64,000 bases of DNA from Phocaeicola dorei (GTDB lineage: Bacteria; Bacteroidota; Bacteroidia; Bacteroidales; Bacteroidaceae): the NCBI RefSeq assembly GCF_013009555.1, contig NZ_CP046176.1, forward strand, positions 3,503,501 to 3,567,500. Direction: 5' to 3'. The notes below the pieces were generated by a model. That model was not told where the DNA came from. It searched no databases and worked only from the letters and a program-made list of their open reading frames with translations. Position numbers and translations under genes: made by a program. How positions within the stretch are numbered: the stretch's first letter is position 1; each line of letters opens with the position of its first letter. This document shows positions 51,220-61,225 of the stretch, piece after piece.

Positions 51220-53064
51220 CTATTCTACTGTTACCGACTTCGCCAGATTTCGTGGCTGATCCACATTTTTCCCTTTGCAAATGGCTACATGGTAGGCCAA
51301 TAACTGTAAGGGGATCGTAGCTATCAACGGTTCGAGGCACTCTAATGTTTCGGGCAACTCAATGCAATCATCAGCCAACTTGCTGATTACCGTATCTCCT
51401 TCTGTGACCAAAGCGATTACTTTTCCCTTCCGCGCTTTAATTTCCTGTATGTTACTCATTATCTTTTCATACATCGCATTATGCGTAGCTACCACAACAA
51501 CAGGCATTTCGGCATCAATCAATGCGATAGGTCCATGTTTCATCTCAGCTGCAGGATAACCTTCAGCGTGAATATAAGATATCTCCTTCAACTTTAACGC
51601 ACCTTCCAAAGCTACCGGAAAACTGTAACCTCGTCCCAAATAGAGGAAATTATGTGCATAGGTGAAGATACGCGACAGTTCCGCTATCTTGGGATTACTG
51701 ATCAGAATCTTTTTTATTTTAGCCGGAATCACAGTCAATTCCCGAATCACTTCCAGGTATTTCTCATCCGTCATGCTCCCTTTCTCTTTTGCCAGGGTCA
51801 GCGCCAGCATGGTCAGCACAGTTACCTGTCCGGTAAATGCCTTAGTAGACGCCACTCCTATTTCCGGTCCTACATGAATATAAGAACCGGTATCTGTAAT
51901 GCGCGGAATGGATGAACCTACCGCATTGCATATACCATAAATAAAAGCTCCTTTCTCTTTCGCCAGTTCTATGGCAGCCAATGTATCGGCCGTCTCGCCC
52001 GATTGCGAGATAGCTATTACCACATCATCTTCATGAATCACCGGATCACGATAGCGGAACTCGGAGGCATATTCCACTTCTACCGGAATACGGCAGAAAC
52101 TTTCTATCAGTTGTTTCCCTATCAATCCGGCATGCCACGAAGTTCCGCAAGCCACAATTACAAAGCGACGAGCCTTGAGCAGACGTTCCTTATGATCAAT
52201 AACCGCCGACAGTACTACTTTATCACCGTCCGCATTGATGCGTCCACGCATACAGTCGTTAATACAATCGGGTTGTTCGAATATCTCCTTCAACATGAAA
52301 TGCGGGTATCCTCCTTTCTCCAGCTGTCCCAGATTCATTTCCACCGTACGTACTTCGGGATTTTGAAGCAGGTTATCCAAATTGACGACTTCCAGCGCCT
52401 TGTCTCTGCGAATCACCGCTATCTCCCCATCTTGCAGATACACCACTTTATCCGTATACTCTACAATCGGAGTAGCATCCGAGGCCAAAAAAAATTCATC
52501 CTTCCCTATCCCTACCACCAGCGGACTGCTTTTACGGGCTGTAATAATCTCATCGGGATTATTCTTGTCAAGCACCGCTATGGCGTATGCACCAATCACC
52601 TCATGCAGAGCCAACTGAACGGCAGTAAGTAAATCTAAATGGTTGGAAAGCTGGAAAAATTCAATTAGCTGGACAAGAACTTCGGTATCTGTACTACTTT
52701 TAAAGATGAACCCTTTTTTTTGTAGTTTTTCTTTCAGGGTAGCGTAGTTTTCAATAATACCATTGTGGATAAGAGCAAGATTCTCGGAAGAAGAAAAATG
52801 AGGATGGGCGTTAGCCTGGCAAGGCTCTCCGTGAGTAGCCCATCGGGTGTGGGCAATACCAATTGTACCGGAAACGTCTTTTTGGGAAACAAAAGCTTCT
52901 AGGTCTGAGACCTTTCCTTTCGTCTTATAGACGTTCAACCTCCTTTTTTTATCAATCAATGCGACTCCTGCGCTATCATAGCCCCGGTATTCCAACCGCT
53001 TCAGGCCTTTTATGAGGACAGGGTAAGCATCTCGTTTTCCAATGTAGCCTACTATTCCACACAT
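51220..53064 (-). CDS. glmS: Glucosamine-6-phosphate synthase
   Basis: 614 aa. Converts fructose-6-phosphate and glutamine to glucosamine-6-phosphate for peptidoglycan, lipid A and surface glycans. Class II glutaminase with Cys2 (C-G-I-V-G-Y) and T-R-W-A-T-H-G, then two SIS domains (C-G-T-S-W-H; S-Q-S-G-E-T-A-D-T; G-R-G-Y-S-F-P-V-A-L-E-G-A), ending L-A-K-S-V-T-V-E as in the family. First gene of the minus-strand run. No glmS ribozyme is evident upstream. Confidence 0.97.
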   Translation of the reverse strand: MCGIVGYIGKRDAYPVLIKGLKRLEYRGYDSAGVALIDKKRRLNVYKTKGKVSDLEAFVSQKDVSGTIGIAHTRWATHGEPCQANAHPHFSSSENLALIHNGIIENYATLKEKLQKKGFIFKSSTDTEVLVQLIEFFQLSNHLDLLTAVQLALHEVIGAYAIAVLDKNNPDEIITARKSSPLVVGIGKDEFFLASDATPIVEYTDKVVYLQDGEIAVIRRDKALEVVNLDNLLQNPEVRTVEMNLGQLEKGGYPHFMLKEIFEQPDCINDCMRGRINADGDKVVLSAVIDHKERLLKARRFVIVACGTSWHAGLIGKQLIESFCRIPVEVEYASEFRYRDPVIHEDDVVIAISQSGETADTLAAIELAKEKGAFIYGICNAVGSSIPRITDTGSYIHVGPEIGVASTKAFTGQVTVLTMLALTLAKEKGSMTDEKYLEVIRELTVIPAKIKKILISNPKIAELSRIFTYAHNFLYLGRGYSFPVALEGALKLKEISYIHAEGYPAAEMKHGPIALIDAEMPVVVVATHNAMYEKIMSNIQEIKARKGKVIALVTEGDTVISKLADDCIELPETLECLEPLIATIPLQLLAYHVAICKGKNVDQPRNLAKSVTVE

Positions 53065-53096
53065 AATTTATATAAGTATATGTTCTGATTTGACTG

Positions 53097-53104
53097 CAAA
53101 GATA
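53097..53104 (-). promoter_or_regulatory. -7 box for the glmS operon
   Basis: TATCTTTG on the minus strand, 32 bp before the glmS start. A minus-strand TTG at 53127-53129 gives a 22-bp spacer, slightly long. Confidence 0.6.
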
Positions 53105-53371
53105 CAAATATCAATTAACATAAATGCAATAAAAGACCATAAATAATTGACGAAAGCGATAAAAAAGTAAGAATATAAATCGAAAAGAAATGTTTTATCC
53201 GTTTTTAAAATAAATATGAAAACTTACATTATCAAAGCAATTTCGCCAAATCATGTTACGATTTAAAAGTAATAGACAGGCAGAATAAACAATATGTAAG
53301 CATCAAAAGCAGAAGAGCATCTTTTTACTAACACAGCTCATTTATTTTATAGCAAAAAGAAATAAATTATT

Positions 53372-53379
53372 TACCTTTG
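53372..53379 (+). promoter_or_regulatory. -7 box for the gltB operon
   Basis: TACCTTTG fits TAnnTTTG, 52 bp before the gltB ATG. No -33 TTTG at the usual distance, which may point to activator control. Confidence 0.55.
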
Positions 53380-53431
53380 CAAAACAAACTGAAATACAAA
53401 TCAACATTATTACAAACTAAAGACAGTCATA

Positions 53432-56400
53432 ATGGTAAAAAGAGAACAAAATGGTCTTTATAATGTAACCAACGAACATGATGCTTGTGGTGTAGGTATG
53501 GTAGTCAACATTCATGGCAATAAATCACATGAACTGGTAGACTCCGCATTAAAGGTACTGGAGAACATGCGCCATCGAGGTGCGGAAGGAGCTGACAACA
53601 AGACCGGCGACGGCGCGGGAATTATGCTACAAATCCCCCACGAATTCATCCTCTTGCAAGGTATCCCCGTACCCGAGAAGGGAAAATACGGAACCGGACT
53701 AATATTTCTGCCAAAAGATGAAAAAGAACAAGCCGGTATCCTAAGTATTATGATTGAGGAAATAGAACGGGAAGGACTGACACTGATGCATCTGCGCAAT
53801 GTGCCCACTAATCCCAATTGCTTGGGCAAAGACGCACGAGCCACCGAACCGGATATCAAACAGGTGTTCATCACCGGAGTGACTGATGTGGAAAACTTGG
53901 AACGTACCCTTTATGTTATCCGTAAAAAGATTGAAAAACGTGTCCGGCATAAAGATTTCTATATCGTTTCACTATCGGGCAAAAACATTATATATAAAGG
54001 GATGCTTTCGTCCATGCAGGTACGCGAGTACTTCCCGGACTTAACACAACCTTACTTTACCAGTGGACTGGCATTGGTACACTCCCGCTTCAGCACCAAC
54101 ACATTTCCTACATGGAGTCTGGCACAGCCTTTCCGTCTGTTGGCGCATAATGGTGAAATCAATACCATCCGCGGCAACCGAGGATGGATGGAAGCACGCG
54201 AAAGTGTCCTCTCCTCTCCGGCATTGGGGAATATCAAAGCCATCCGCCCCATTATTCAGCCAGGTATGAGCGACAGTGCCTCACTGGACAATGTGCTTGA
54301 ATTTTTTGTGATGTCGGGATTGAGTCTGCCCCATGCCATGGCGATGCTGGTTCCCGAATCATTCAATGATAAAAACCCTATCAGTGAAGAGTTGAAAGCG
54401 TTTTACGAATATCACTCCATCCTAATGGAACCTTGGGACGGACCTGCCGCGTTGCTGTTCAGTGACGGACGCTTTGCCGGAGGAATGTTGGACCGCAACG
54501 GCCTCCGCCCTGCCCGTTACCTCATCACCAACAATGACATGATGGTAGTGGCCAGCGAAGTAGGCGTGATGGATTTCGAACCGGGAGAGATTAAAGAAAA
54601 AGGACGTCTGCAACCGGGAAAAATACTGATGATTGACACTGAACAGGGTAAAATATATTATGACGGAGAACTGAAAGAACAATTGGCATCAGCCCGTCCT
54701 TATCGCACCTGGCTGTCTACCAACCGCATCGAACTCGATACCTTGAAAAGCGGGCGCAAGATAGACAACCGGATAGCCGGTTATGACCGTATGTTACGCA
54801 CCTTCGGCTTCTCGCGTGAAGATATAGAACGTACCCTCATACCAATGTGTAACACAGGGGCCGAACCTGTCGCCTCTATGGGTAACGACACGCCGCTGGC
54901 AGTTCTCTCGGACAAACCGCAGTTACTGTTCAACTACTTCCGCCAACAATTCGCACAGGTTACCAATCCGGCTATCGACCCTATCCGTGAAGAATTAGTC
55001 ATGTCGCTCACCGAATACATCGGCGCCGTAGGAATGAACATTTTAGTACCCAGCGAAAGCCATTGCAAAATGGTACGTCTGCCCCATCCCGTACTAAATA
55101 ACACCCAACTGGACATTCTCTGCAATATCCGATATAAAGGATTCAATACCGTGAAACTCCCCATCCTATTCGAGGTGAGCAAAGGAAAAGCCGGACTACA
55201 GGAAGCGCTGAGTAATTTGTGCAAACAGGCCGAGCAATCCGTGACCGACGGAGTAAACTATATCATTCTAAGCGACCGTTCTGTTGATGCGGCTCATGCC
55301 GCCATCCCGTCACTGCTGGCGGTAAGCGCTGTTCATCATCACCTCATCTCGGTTCAGAAACGCGTACAAACCGCATTGATTGTAGAAAGCGGCGAGATTC
55401 GCGAAGTGATGCACGCCGCCCTGTTACTGGGATATGGTGCCAGTGCCATCAATCCGTACATGGCCTTTGCCGTACTGGATGAACTGGTGAGAAAAGGCGA
55501 TGTGCAGATGAATTACGAAACGGCCGAAAAGAATTATATCAAAGCCATCTGCAAGGGCTTGTTTAAAATCATGAGCAAGATGGGTATCTCTACGATCCGT
55601 TCCTATCGGGGCGCGAAGATTTTTGAAGCCGTAGGGGTCAGTGAGGAATTATTGAGAAGCTATTTCGGCACACAGACATCCAGCATCGGAGGTATTCGTC
55701 TGGAAGAAGTCGCCAAAGATGCCATCGCCCTGCACGATGCCGGATTCTCTCCGAAAGAAGTGAGCGACATTTTACCGCATAACGGACTGTTCTCCTTCCG
55801 CAAAGACGGAGAACGGCATGCTTGGAATCCGGAAACCATCTCCACCCTGCAACTGGCCACCCGACTGGGCAGCTACAAAAAGTTTAAGGAATTCACCTCT
55901 ATGGTAGATGAAAAAGATTCCCCCCTCTTCCTGCGCAACTTCTTCGGGCACAAACGAAACCCTATTGATATTGAAAAGGTGGAGCCGATAGAAAACATCG
56001 TGAAACATTTCGTGACAGGAGCCATGTCCTTCGGTGCTATCAGCAAGGAAGCACATGAGGCGCTGGCACTGGCCATGAACAAACTGAGTGCACGCAGCAA
56101 TACAGGTGAAGGTGGTGAGGACAGCGAACGCATTACAGGCACTTACGAAGGTATCTCACTATGCAGCAAGACCAAGCAAATAGCGTCGGGACGTTTCGGA
56201 GTCACCACCGAATACCTGGTCCATGCCGAAGAGATCCAGATAAAGGTAGCCCAAGGCGCCAAGCCGGGAGAGGGAGGACAACTACCGGGATTCAAGGTAG
56301 ATGAGGTAATTGCCAAAACCCGCCACTCCATTCCGGGCATCTCACTCATTTCCCCTCCGCCCCACCATGACATTTATTCCATCGAAGATTTGGCCCAGTT

Positions 56401-57910
56401 GATATTCGACCTGAAAAACGTAAACCCACAGGCACGAATCAGTGTGAAACTGGTAGCCGAAAGCGGGGTGGGAACCATCGCCGCCGGCGTGGCCAAAGCG
56501 AAAGCCGATCTGATTGTCATCTCGGGAGCTGAAGGAGGAACCGGAGCGTCACCTGCCTCAAGTATGCGGTATGCAGGTATCTCGCCCGAAATAGGGCTGA
56601 GTGAAACGCAACAGACGTTGGTACTGAACGGACTCCGCGGACAAGTTAAACTGCAAGTGGACGGACAGTTGAAAACCGGACGGGACATTATCAATATGGC
56701 TTTGCTAGGTGCGGAAGAATTCGGTTTCGGTACCACCGCATTGATTGTACTAGGATGCGTCATGATGCGCAAATGCCACACCAACACCTGTCCCGTAGGC
56801 GTGGCCACCCAAGACCCTGAACTCCGCAAACATTTCCGCGGACACTATGAATATGTAGTGAATTATTTCACTTTCCTGGCACAGGAAGTACGCGAATATT
56901 TGGCCGAAATGGGATTCACCCGGTTGGAGGATATCATTGGACGGACAGACCTGATTGAAATACAACAAGCGCCAAGTGAGAAGAAATCCTCACTGCTGGA
57001 TTTCAACAGACTGTTGCACCGGGTGGACAACGGGGCTGCCATACACCATGTCATGGAACAGAAGCACGACATCGCCCATGTAAAGGATGTAACCATACTG
57101 GCCGCCGCCCGGGATGCCATAGAAAACGGAAAAGAGATTTCCCTGGAATACACCATCGCCAATACGGACCGCTCGGTAGGCGCCATGCTGGCAGGGGCGG
57201 TTGCTAAGAAATACGGGCAGGCAGGACTTCCCGAACAGACCATCCACATTAAATTCAAGGGTTCGGCAGGCCAAAGTTTCGGTGCGTTCCTGACCCACGG
57301 CATCAGTTTCAAGCTGGAAGGTGAAGCAAATGACTACCTAGGCAAAGGGCTGAGTGGCGGACGCATTGCAGTACTGCCTCCCGTGCGTAGCAATTTCGAT
57401 GCGGAAAAGAATACCATCGCCGGAAATACCCTGCTGTATGGCGCTACCGATGGTGAGGTGTATATCAACGGACGAGTGGGTGAACGCTTCGCAGTCCGCA
57501 ATTCCGGAGTGACAGCCGTGGTAGAAGGTGTAGGCGACCACTGTTGCGAATATATGACTGGAGGACGAGTTGTGGTACTGGGAGAAACCGGACGGAATTT
57601 CGCTGCTGGGATGAGTGGCGGTGTGGCTTATGTATGGGACAAAAACCACAACTTCGATTATTTCTGCAACATGGAAATGGTGGAGCTCTCGCTTATCGAG
57701 GAGGCATCTTACCGGAAGGAACTGCATGAACTGATCCGTCAGCATTACCTCTATACCGGTTCCAAACTGGCACGAACAATATTAGATAACTGGAATCACT
57801 ATGTGGATGAATTTATCCAGGTAGTACCTATCGAATATAAACGAGTATTGCAAGAAGAACAAATGCGCAAGCTACAGCAAAAAATAGCTGATGTACAAAG
57901 AGATTATTAA
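53432..57910 (+). CDS. gltB: Glutamate synthase large subunit
   Basis: 1492 aa, normal for the NADPH-type large subunit. Moves the amide of glutamine to 2-oxoglutarate to give two glutamates. An 18-residue propeptide precedes C19-G-V-G-M, the glutaminase nucleophile; R-H-R-G-A-E-G-A-D follows. The central and FMN domains carry G-A-M-S-F-G-A-I-S, A-K-P-G-E-G-G-Q-L-P-G and S-G-A-E-G-G-T-G-A-S. C-x5-C-x4-C in C-V-M-M-R-K-C-H-T-N-T-C-P-V-G binds the 3Fe-4S cluster. The C-terminal beta-helix is rich in G-G-R. Paired with gltD 40 bp downstream. Confidence 0.97.
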   Translation: MVKREQNGLYNVTNEHDACGVGMVVNIHGNKSHELVDSALKVLENMRHRGAEGADNKTGDGAGIMLQIPHEFILLQGIPVPEKGKYGTGLIFLPKDEKEQAGILSIMIEEIEREGLTLMHLRNVPTNPNCLGKDARATEPDIKQVFITGVTDVENLERTLYVIRKKIEKRVRHKDFYIVSLSGKNIIYKGMLSSMQVREYFPDLTQPYFTSGLALVHSRFSTNTFPTWSLAQPFRLLAHNGEINTIRGNRGWMEARESVLSSPALGNIKAIRPIIQPGMSDSASLDNVLEFFVMSGLSLPHAMAMLVPESFNDKNPISEELKAFYEYHSILMEPWDGPAALLFSDGRFAGGMLDRNGLRPARYLITNNDMMVVASEVGVMDFEPGEIKEKGRLQPGKILMIDTEQGKIYYDGELKEQLASARPYRTWLSTNRIELDTLKSGRKIDNRIAGYDRMLRTFGFSREDIERTLIPMCNTGAEPVASMGNDTPLAVLSDKPQLLFNYFRQQFAQVTNPAIDPIREELVMSLTEYIGAVGMNILVPSESHCKMVRLPHPVLNNTQLDILCNIRYKGFNTVKLPILFEVSKGKAGLQEALSNLCKQAEQSVTDGVNYIILSDRSVDAAHAAIPSLLAVSAVHHHLISVQKRVQTALIVESGEIREVMHAALLLGYGASAINPYMAFAVLDELVRKGDVQMNYETAEKNYIKAICKGLFKIMSKMGISTIRSYRGAKIFEAVGVSEELLRSYFGTQTSSIGGIRLEEVAKDAIALHDAGFSPKEVSDILPHNGLFSFRKDGERHAWNPETISTLQLATRLGSYKKFKEFTSMVDEKDSPLFLRNFFGHKRNPIDIEKVEPIENIVKHFVTGAMSFGAISKEAHEALALAMNKLSARSNTGEGGEDSERITGTYEGISLCSKTKQIASGRFGVTTEYLVHAEEIQIKVAQGAKPGEGGQLPGFKVDEVIAKTRHSIPGISLISPPPHHDIYSIEDLAQLIFDLKNVNPQARISVKLVAESGVGTIAAGVAKAKADLIVISGAEGGTGASPASSMRYAGISPEIGLSETQQTLVLNGLRGQVKLQVDGQLKTGRDIINMALLGAEEFGFGTTALIVLGCVMMRKCHTNTCPVGVATQDPELRKHFRGHYEYVVNYFTFLAQEVREYLAEMGFTRLEDIIGRTDLIEIQQAPSEKKSSLLDFNRLLHRVDNGAAIHHVMEQKHDIAHVKDVTILAAARDAIENGKEISLEYTIANTDRSVGAMLAGAVAKKYGQAGLPEQTIHIKFKGSAGQSFGAFLTHGISFKLEGEANDYLGKGLSGGRIAVLPPVRSNFDAEKNTIAGNTLLYGATDGEVYINGRVGERFAVRNSGVTAVVEGVGDHCCEYMTGGRVVVLGETGRNFAAGMSGGVAYVWDKNHNFDYFCNMEMVELSLIEEASYRKELHELIRQHYLYTGSKLARTILDNWNHYVDEFIQVVPIEYKRVLQEEQMRKLQQKIADVQRDY

Positions 57911-57950
57911 TACATCACACAAATTATCAACAAAGAAATACAACAAAGAT

Positions 57951-59291
57951 ATGGGAAATCCAAAAGCATTTTTAACTATACCGCGTCAGGAAGCGGGCTA
58001 CCGTCCCATCCACGACCGGATATCAGATTATAGCGAGGTAGAACAGACTCTGAACAGCCGTGACCGGAAACTTCAAGCCTCACGCTGCATGGACTGCGGC
58101 GTTCCCTTCTGCCACTGGGCTTGTCCGCTGGGCAACAAGCAGCCCGAATTCCAAGATGCCCTTTACAAAGGCAAATGGGAGGAAGCCTACAAGATATTGA
58201 ACGAAACCAACGATTTTCCTGAGTTCACCGGCCGCATCTGCCCCGCCCTCTGCGAAAAGAGTTGCGTGCTGAAACTGAGCATGGACTCTCCCGTCACCAT
58301 CCGCGAGAACGAAGCGGCCATTGCCGAAGCAGCCTTCCGCGAAGGTTACATCAAGCCCCGGAACATTGAACGCAACGGACGGAAAGTAGCCATTATCGGC
58401 GCCGGGCCCGCCGGACTGGCCGCCGCCAACCAGCTCAACGGAAAAGGGTACACAGTGACCGTCTTCGACAAGAATGAGGCTCCCGGCGGCCTGCTACGTT
58501 ACGGCATCCCCAACTTCAAGCTGCACAAGCCCATCATCGACCGCCGTATCCGGGTGATGGAAGAAGAAGGCATCCACTTCAAAATGAACAACGATGTGGA
58601 TGTGCGGCAACTCCCCGAAGGTTTTGACGCCTACTGCATCTGCACCGGAGCTCCGACCGCCCGTGACCTCCCTGTCACCGGACGCGAACTGAAAGGCATC
58701 CACCCGGCACTGGACATGCTGGCGCAACAAAACCGTATCCTTGCCGGCATGACGTTCCCGAAAGAACAACTGGTTACTGCCAAAGGGAAAAAAGTACTGG
58801 TCATCGGCGGAGGAGATACCGGCAGCGACTGCATAGGGACCAGCAACCGGCAAGGTGCCCTAAGCGTCACCCAAATAGAAATCATGCCCCAGCCGCCCGT
58901 AGGACAGAATCCTGCCACTCCATGGCCCCAATTCCCCGTCGTACTGAAAACCACCTCTTCTCACGAAGAAGGGTGCAGCCGCCTATGGTCTCTCGCCACC
59001 CGTAAGTTTTTAGGCAAAAACGGTAAAGTGTGCGGTGTGGAAGTGGAACCGGTGGAATGGACTCCCGGTCCCGACGGCGGCCGCCCTGTCATGAAGCCCA
59101 CCGGAAAGGTGGAAGTGATTGAAGCCGACCTGGTTCTTCTGGCAATGGGATTCCTAAAGCCCGAACATCCCCAATTCGCCGAAAACGTATTCGTAGCCGG
59201 CGATGCAGCAAGCGGAGCCAGCCTGGTGGTACGCGCCATTGCCAGCGGACGGAAAGCGGCAACGGACATAGACAGTTATCTCAATAAATAA
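57951..59291 (+). CDS. gltD: Glutamate synthase small subunit
   Basis: 446 aa from ATG 57951, which starts M-G-N-P-K-A-F like other family members; the frame from 57891 would overlap gltB by 20 bp. Supplies electrons from NADPH. N-terminal 4Fe-4S Cys residues in C-M-D-C-G-V-P-F-C and C-P-A-L-C-E-K-S-C; FAD site I-G-A-G-P-A-G-L-A; NADPH site I-G-G-G-D-T-G-S-D; A-G-D-A-A-S-G-A near the end. Forms a complex with GltB in the cytoplasm. asnB follows 16 bp later. Confidence 0.96.
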   Translation: MGNPKAFLTIPRQEAGYRPIHDRISDYSEVEQTLNSRDRKLQASRCMDCGVPFCHWACPLGNKQPEFQDALYKGKWEEAYKILNETNDFPEFTGRICPALCEKSCVLKLSMDSPVTIRENEAAIAEAAFREGYIKPRNIERNGRKVAIIGAGPAGLAAANQLNGKGYTVTVFDKNEAPGGLLRYGIPNFKLHKPIIDRRIRVMEEEGIHFKMNNDVDVRQLPEGFDAYCICTGAPTARDLPVTGRELKGIHPALDMLAQQNRILAGMTFPKEQLVTAKGKKVLVIGGGDTGSDCIGTSNRQGALSVTQIEIMPQPPVGQNPATPWPQFPVVLKTTSSHEEGCSRLWSLATRKFLGKNGKVCGVEVEPVEWTPGPDGGRPVMKPTGKVEVIEADLVLLAMGFLKPEHPQFAENVFVAGDAASGASLVVRAIASGRKAATDIDSYLNK

Positions 59292-59307
59292 AGCAACAAA
59301 TACAATT

Positions 59308-60978
59308 ATGTGTGGAATCGTAGGAATATTCAAGATAAAGCAACAAACGCAAGAACTGCGTCAGAAAGCATTGAAAATGTCACAAAAGCTCCGCCACCGC
59401 GGGCCGGACTGGAGCGGCATCTACGTAGGCGACTCTGCCATCCTGGCCCATGAACGCCTCTCCATCGTAGACCCTCAAAGCGGAGGGCAACCCCTATATA
59501 GTCCCGACCGGAAACAAATCCTCGCCGTGAACGGAGAAATCTACAACCATCGGGATGTTCGTGCAAAGTACGCCGGAAAATATGATTTCCAAACCGGAAG
59601 CGACTGCGAAGTCATCCTTGCCCTTTACCGTGACAAAGGTATTCACTTCCTCGAAGACCTGAACGGCATCTTTGCCTTCGCCCTTTATGATGAGGAGAAA
59701 GACGATTTCCTCATTGCCCGCGACCCCATCGGAGTCATACCTTTATATATAGGTAAGGATAAGGACGGCAAAATATACTGCGCCAGCGAGTTGAAAGCCC
59801 TCGAAGGGTTCTGTGATGAATACGAACCCTTCCTTCCCGGCCATTACTATTGGGGAAAAGAAGGCAAGATGACCCGCTGGTACGTCCGCGACTGGTTTGA
59901 ATACGAAGCCGTGAAAAACAACAATGCCTATTCCCAGGACATACACGACGGACTGGAAGAGGCCGTTAAACGCCAACTGATGAGTGATGTGCCCTACGGC
60001 GTACTTCTTTCCGGCGGTCTGGACAGTTCCGTCATCTCTGCCATTGCCAAGAAATATGCAGGCAAACGGGTAGAAACCGACAATAAAAAAGATGCCTGGT
60101 GGCCTCAGCTCCATTCCTTTGCTATCGGTCTGGAAGGTGCGCCCGACCTAATAAAAGCCCGCGAAGTGGCCCGCTTTATCGGAACCGTGCATCATGAAAT
60201 CCACTATACCATCCAAGAAGGATTGGACGCTATCCGCGACGTCATTTACTACATCGAGACTTACGATGTCACCACCGTTCGCGCCTCTACCCCGATGTAT
60301 TTGCTGGCACGCGTCATTAAAAGCATGGGAATCAAAATGGTGCTGAGTGGCGAAGGGGCTGATGAAGTGTTCGGCGGCTATCTCTATTTCCACAAAGCTC
60401 CTACAGTCCAAGCCTTTCATGAAGAGACCGTGCGTAAACTAGGCAAGCTCCACCTCTATGACTGCCTCCGTGCCAATAAATCCCTCGCAGCGTGGGGAGT
60501 GGAAGGCCGAGTGCCTTTCCTGGACAAAGAATTTTTGGACATAGCCATGCGCCTCAATCCCGAAGCAAAGATGTGCCCCGGAAACACCATTGAAAAGAAA
60601 GTCGTTCGCAAAGCCTTTGCAGACATGTTGCCCGACAGTGTAGCATGGCGACAGAAAGAGCAGTTCAGCGACGGCGTGGGCTATAGTTGGATTGATACAC
60701 TGAAAGCCCTTACCGCCGAAGCCATCAGTGACGAGCAAATGGCGCACGCAGCCGAACGGTTTCCTATCAATACACCGCAAAACAAGGAAGAATATTACTA
60801 TCGCAGCATCTTCCAGGAGCACTTTCCCAGTGAAAGCGCAGCCCGCAGCGTGCCAAGCGTACCCAGTGTGGCATGTTCTACCGCCGAGGCCCTTGCATGG
60901 GACGCCGCCTTCAAGAACATGAACGAACCAAGCGGACGGGCCGTGAAGGGAGTGCACGAAGAAGCATACGATTCATAA
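59308..60978 (+). CDS. asnB: Asparagine synthase (glutamine-hydrolysing)
   Basis: 556 aa. Cys2 of the class II glutaminase (C-G-I-V-G-I), R-H-R-G-P-D and N-G-E-I-Y-N; synthetase half with P-loop S-G-G-L-D-S-S and L-S-G-E-G-A-D-E-V-F-G-G-Y. Makes asparagine from aspartate, ATP and glutamine. Last gene of the gltB-gltD-asnB operon. The final 33 codons have a diverged, inverted copy at 62815-62913. A short low-complexity stretch (S-V-P-S-V-P-S-V) lies just before that conserved tail. Confidence 0.96.
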   Translation: MCGIVGIFKIKQQTQELRQKALKMSQKLRHRGPDWSGIYVGDSAILAHERLSIVDPQSGGQPLYSPDRKQILAVNGEIYNHRDVRAKYAGKYDFQTGSDCEVILALYRDKGIHFLEDLNGIFAFALYDEEKDDFLIARDPIGVIPLYIGKDKDGKIYCASELKALEGFCDEYEPFLPGHYYWGKEGKMTRWYVRDWFEYEAVKNNNAYSQDIHDGLEEAVKRQLMSDVPYGVLLSGGLDSSVISAIAKKYAGKRVETDNKKDAWWPQLHSFAIGLEGAPDLIKAREVARFIGTVHHEIHYTIQEGLDAIRDVIYYIETYDVTTVRASTPMYLLARVIKSMGIKMVLSGEGADEVFGGYLYFHKAPTVQAFHEETVRKLGKLHLYDCLRANKSLAAWGVEGRVPFLDKEFLDIAMRLNPEAKMCPGNTIEKKVVRKAFADMLPDSVAWRQKEQFSDGVGYSWIDTLKALTAEAISDEQMAHAAERFPINTPQNKEEYYYRSIFQEHFPSESAARSVPSVPSVACSTAEALAWDAAFKNMNEPSGRAVKGVHEEAYDS

Positions 60979-61078
60979 TATGGCAACGTGAATTCGATTC
61001 CGACAAATTCATGCATATCTTTAACGCTTCTCTTACAGCATTCATTAAATGAAGAGATGCTTTGCACCCCGAACTTTT

Positions 61079-61121
61079 GCGCAGCCTTGCCTCCGAAAAG
61101 AGGAAGGCTGCGCGGTGCTTT
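61079..61121 (+). terminator. Terminator after asnB
   Basis: GCGCAGCCTT/AAGGCTGCGC (61079-61088 with 61104-61113), extended by CCTC/GAGG past one bulged G, loop of 6; CTTTT follows a few bases later. Strong stem, weak T run. Confidence 0.75.
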
Positions 61122-61189
61122 TGTCAACGTTTTCGAAATAGAGTGGAAAAAACAGCCCTTTCCATGCTGGGTATCAGAAAAAAATGGTG

Positions 61190-61197
61190 TAACTTTG
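61190..61197 (+). promoter_or_regulatory. -7 box before the broken ATPase gene
   Basis: TAACTTTG, 28 bp before ATG 61226. The promoter seems intact although the gene is not. Confidence 0.5.
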
Positions 61198-61225
61198 TAT
61201 AGCTATAAAAAAGAGAAGAAGAAAG

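Larger units (their letters stand above)
53065..53431. other. 367-bp divergent control region, glmS and gltB
   Basis: No gene. The middle (about 53110-53360) is A/T-rich without a clear hairpin, riboswitch or repeat that I can support. Both flanks have promoter boxes. Because one side makes glutamate from glutamine and the other uses glutamine, a shared nitrogen signal could act here; no operator is identified. Confidence 0.6.

Noticed and set aside
53065..53431. glmS ribozyme or glutamine riboswitch in the divergent region
   Set aside because: No conserved core or stable stem matching these classes could be found by eye.
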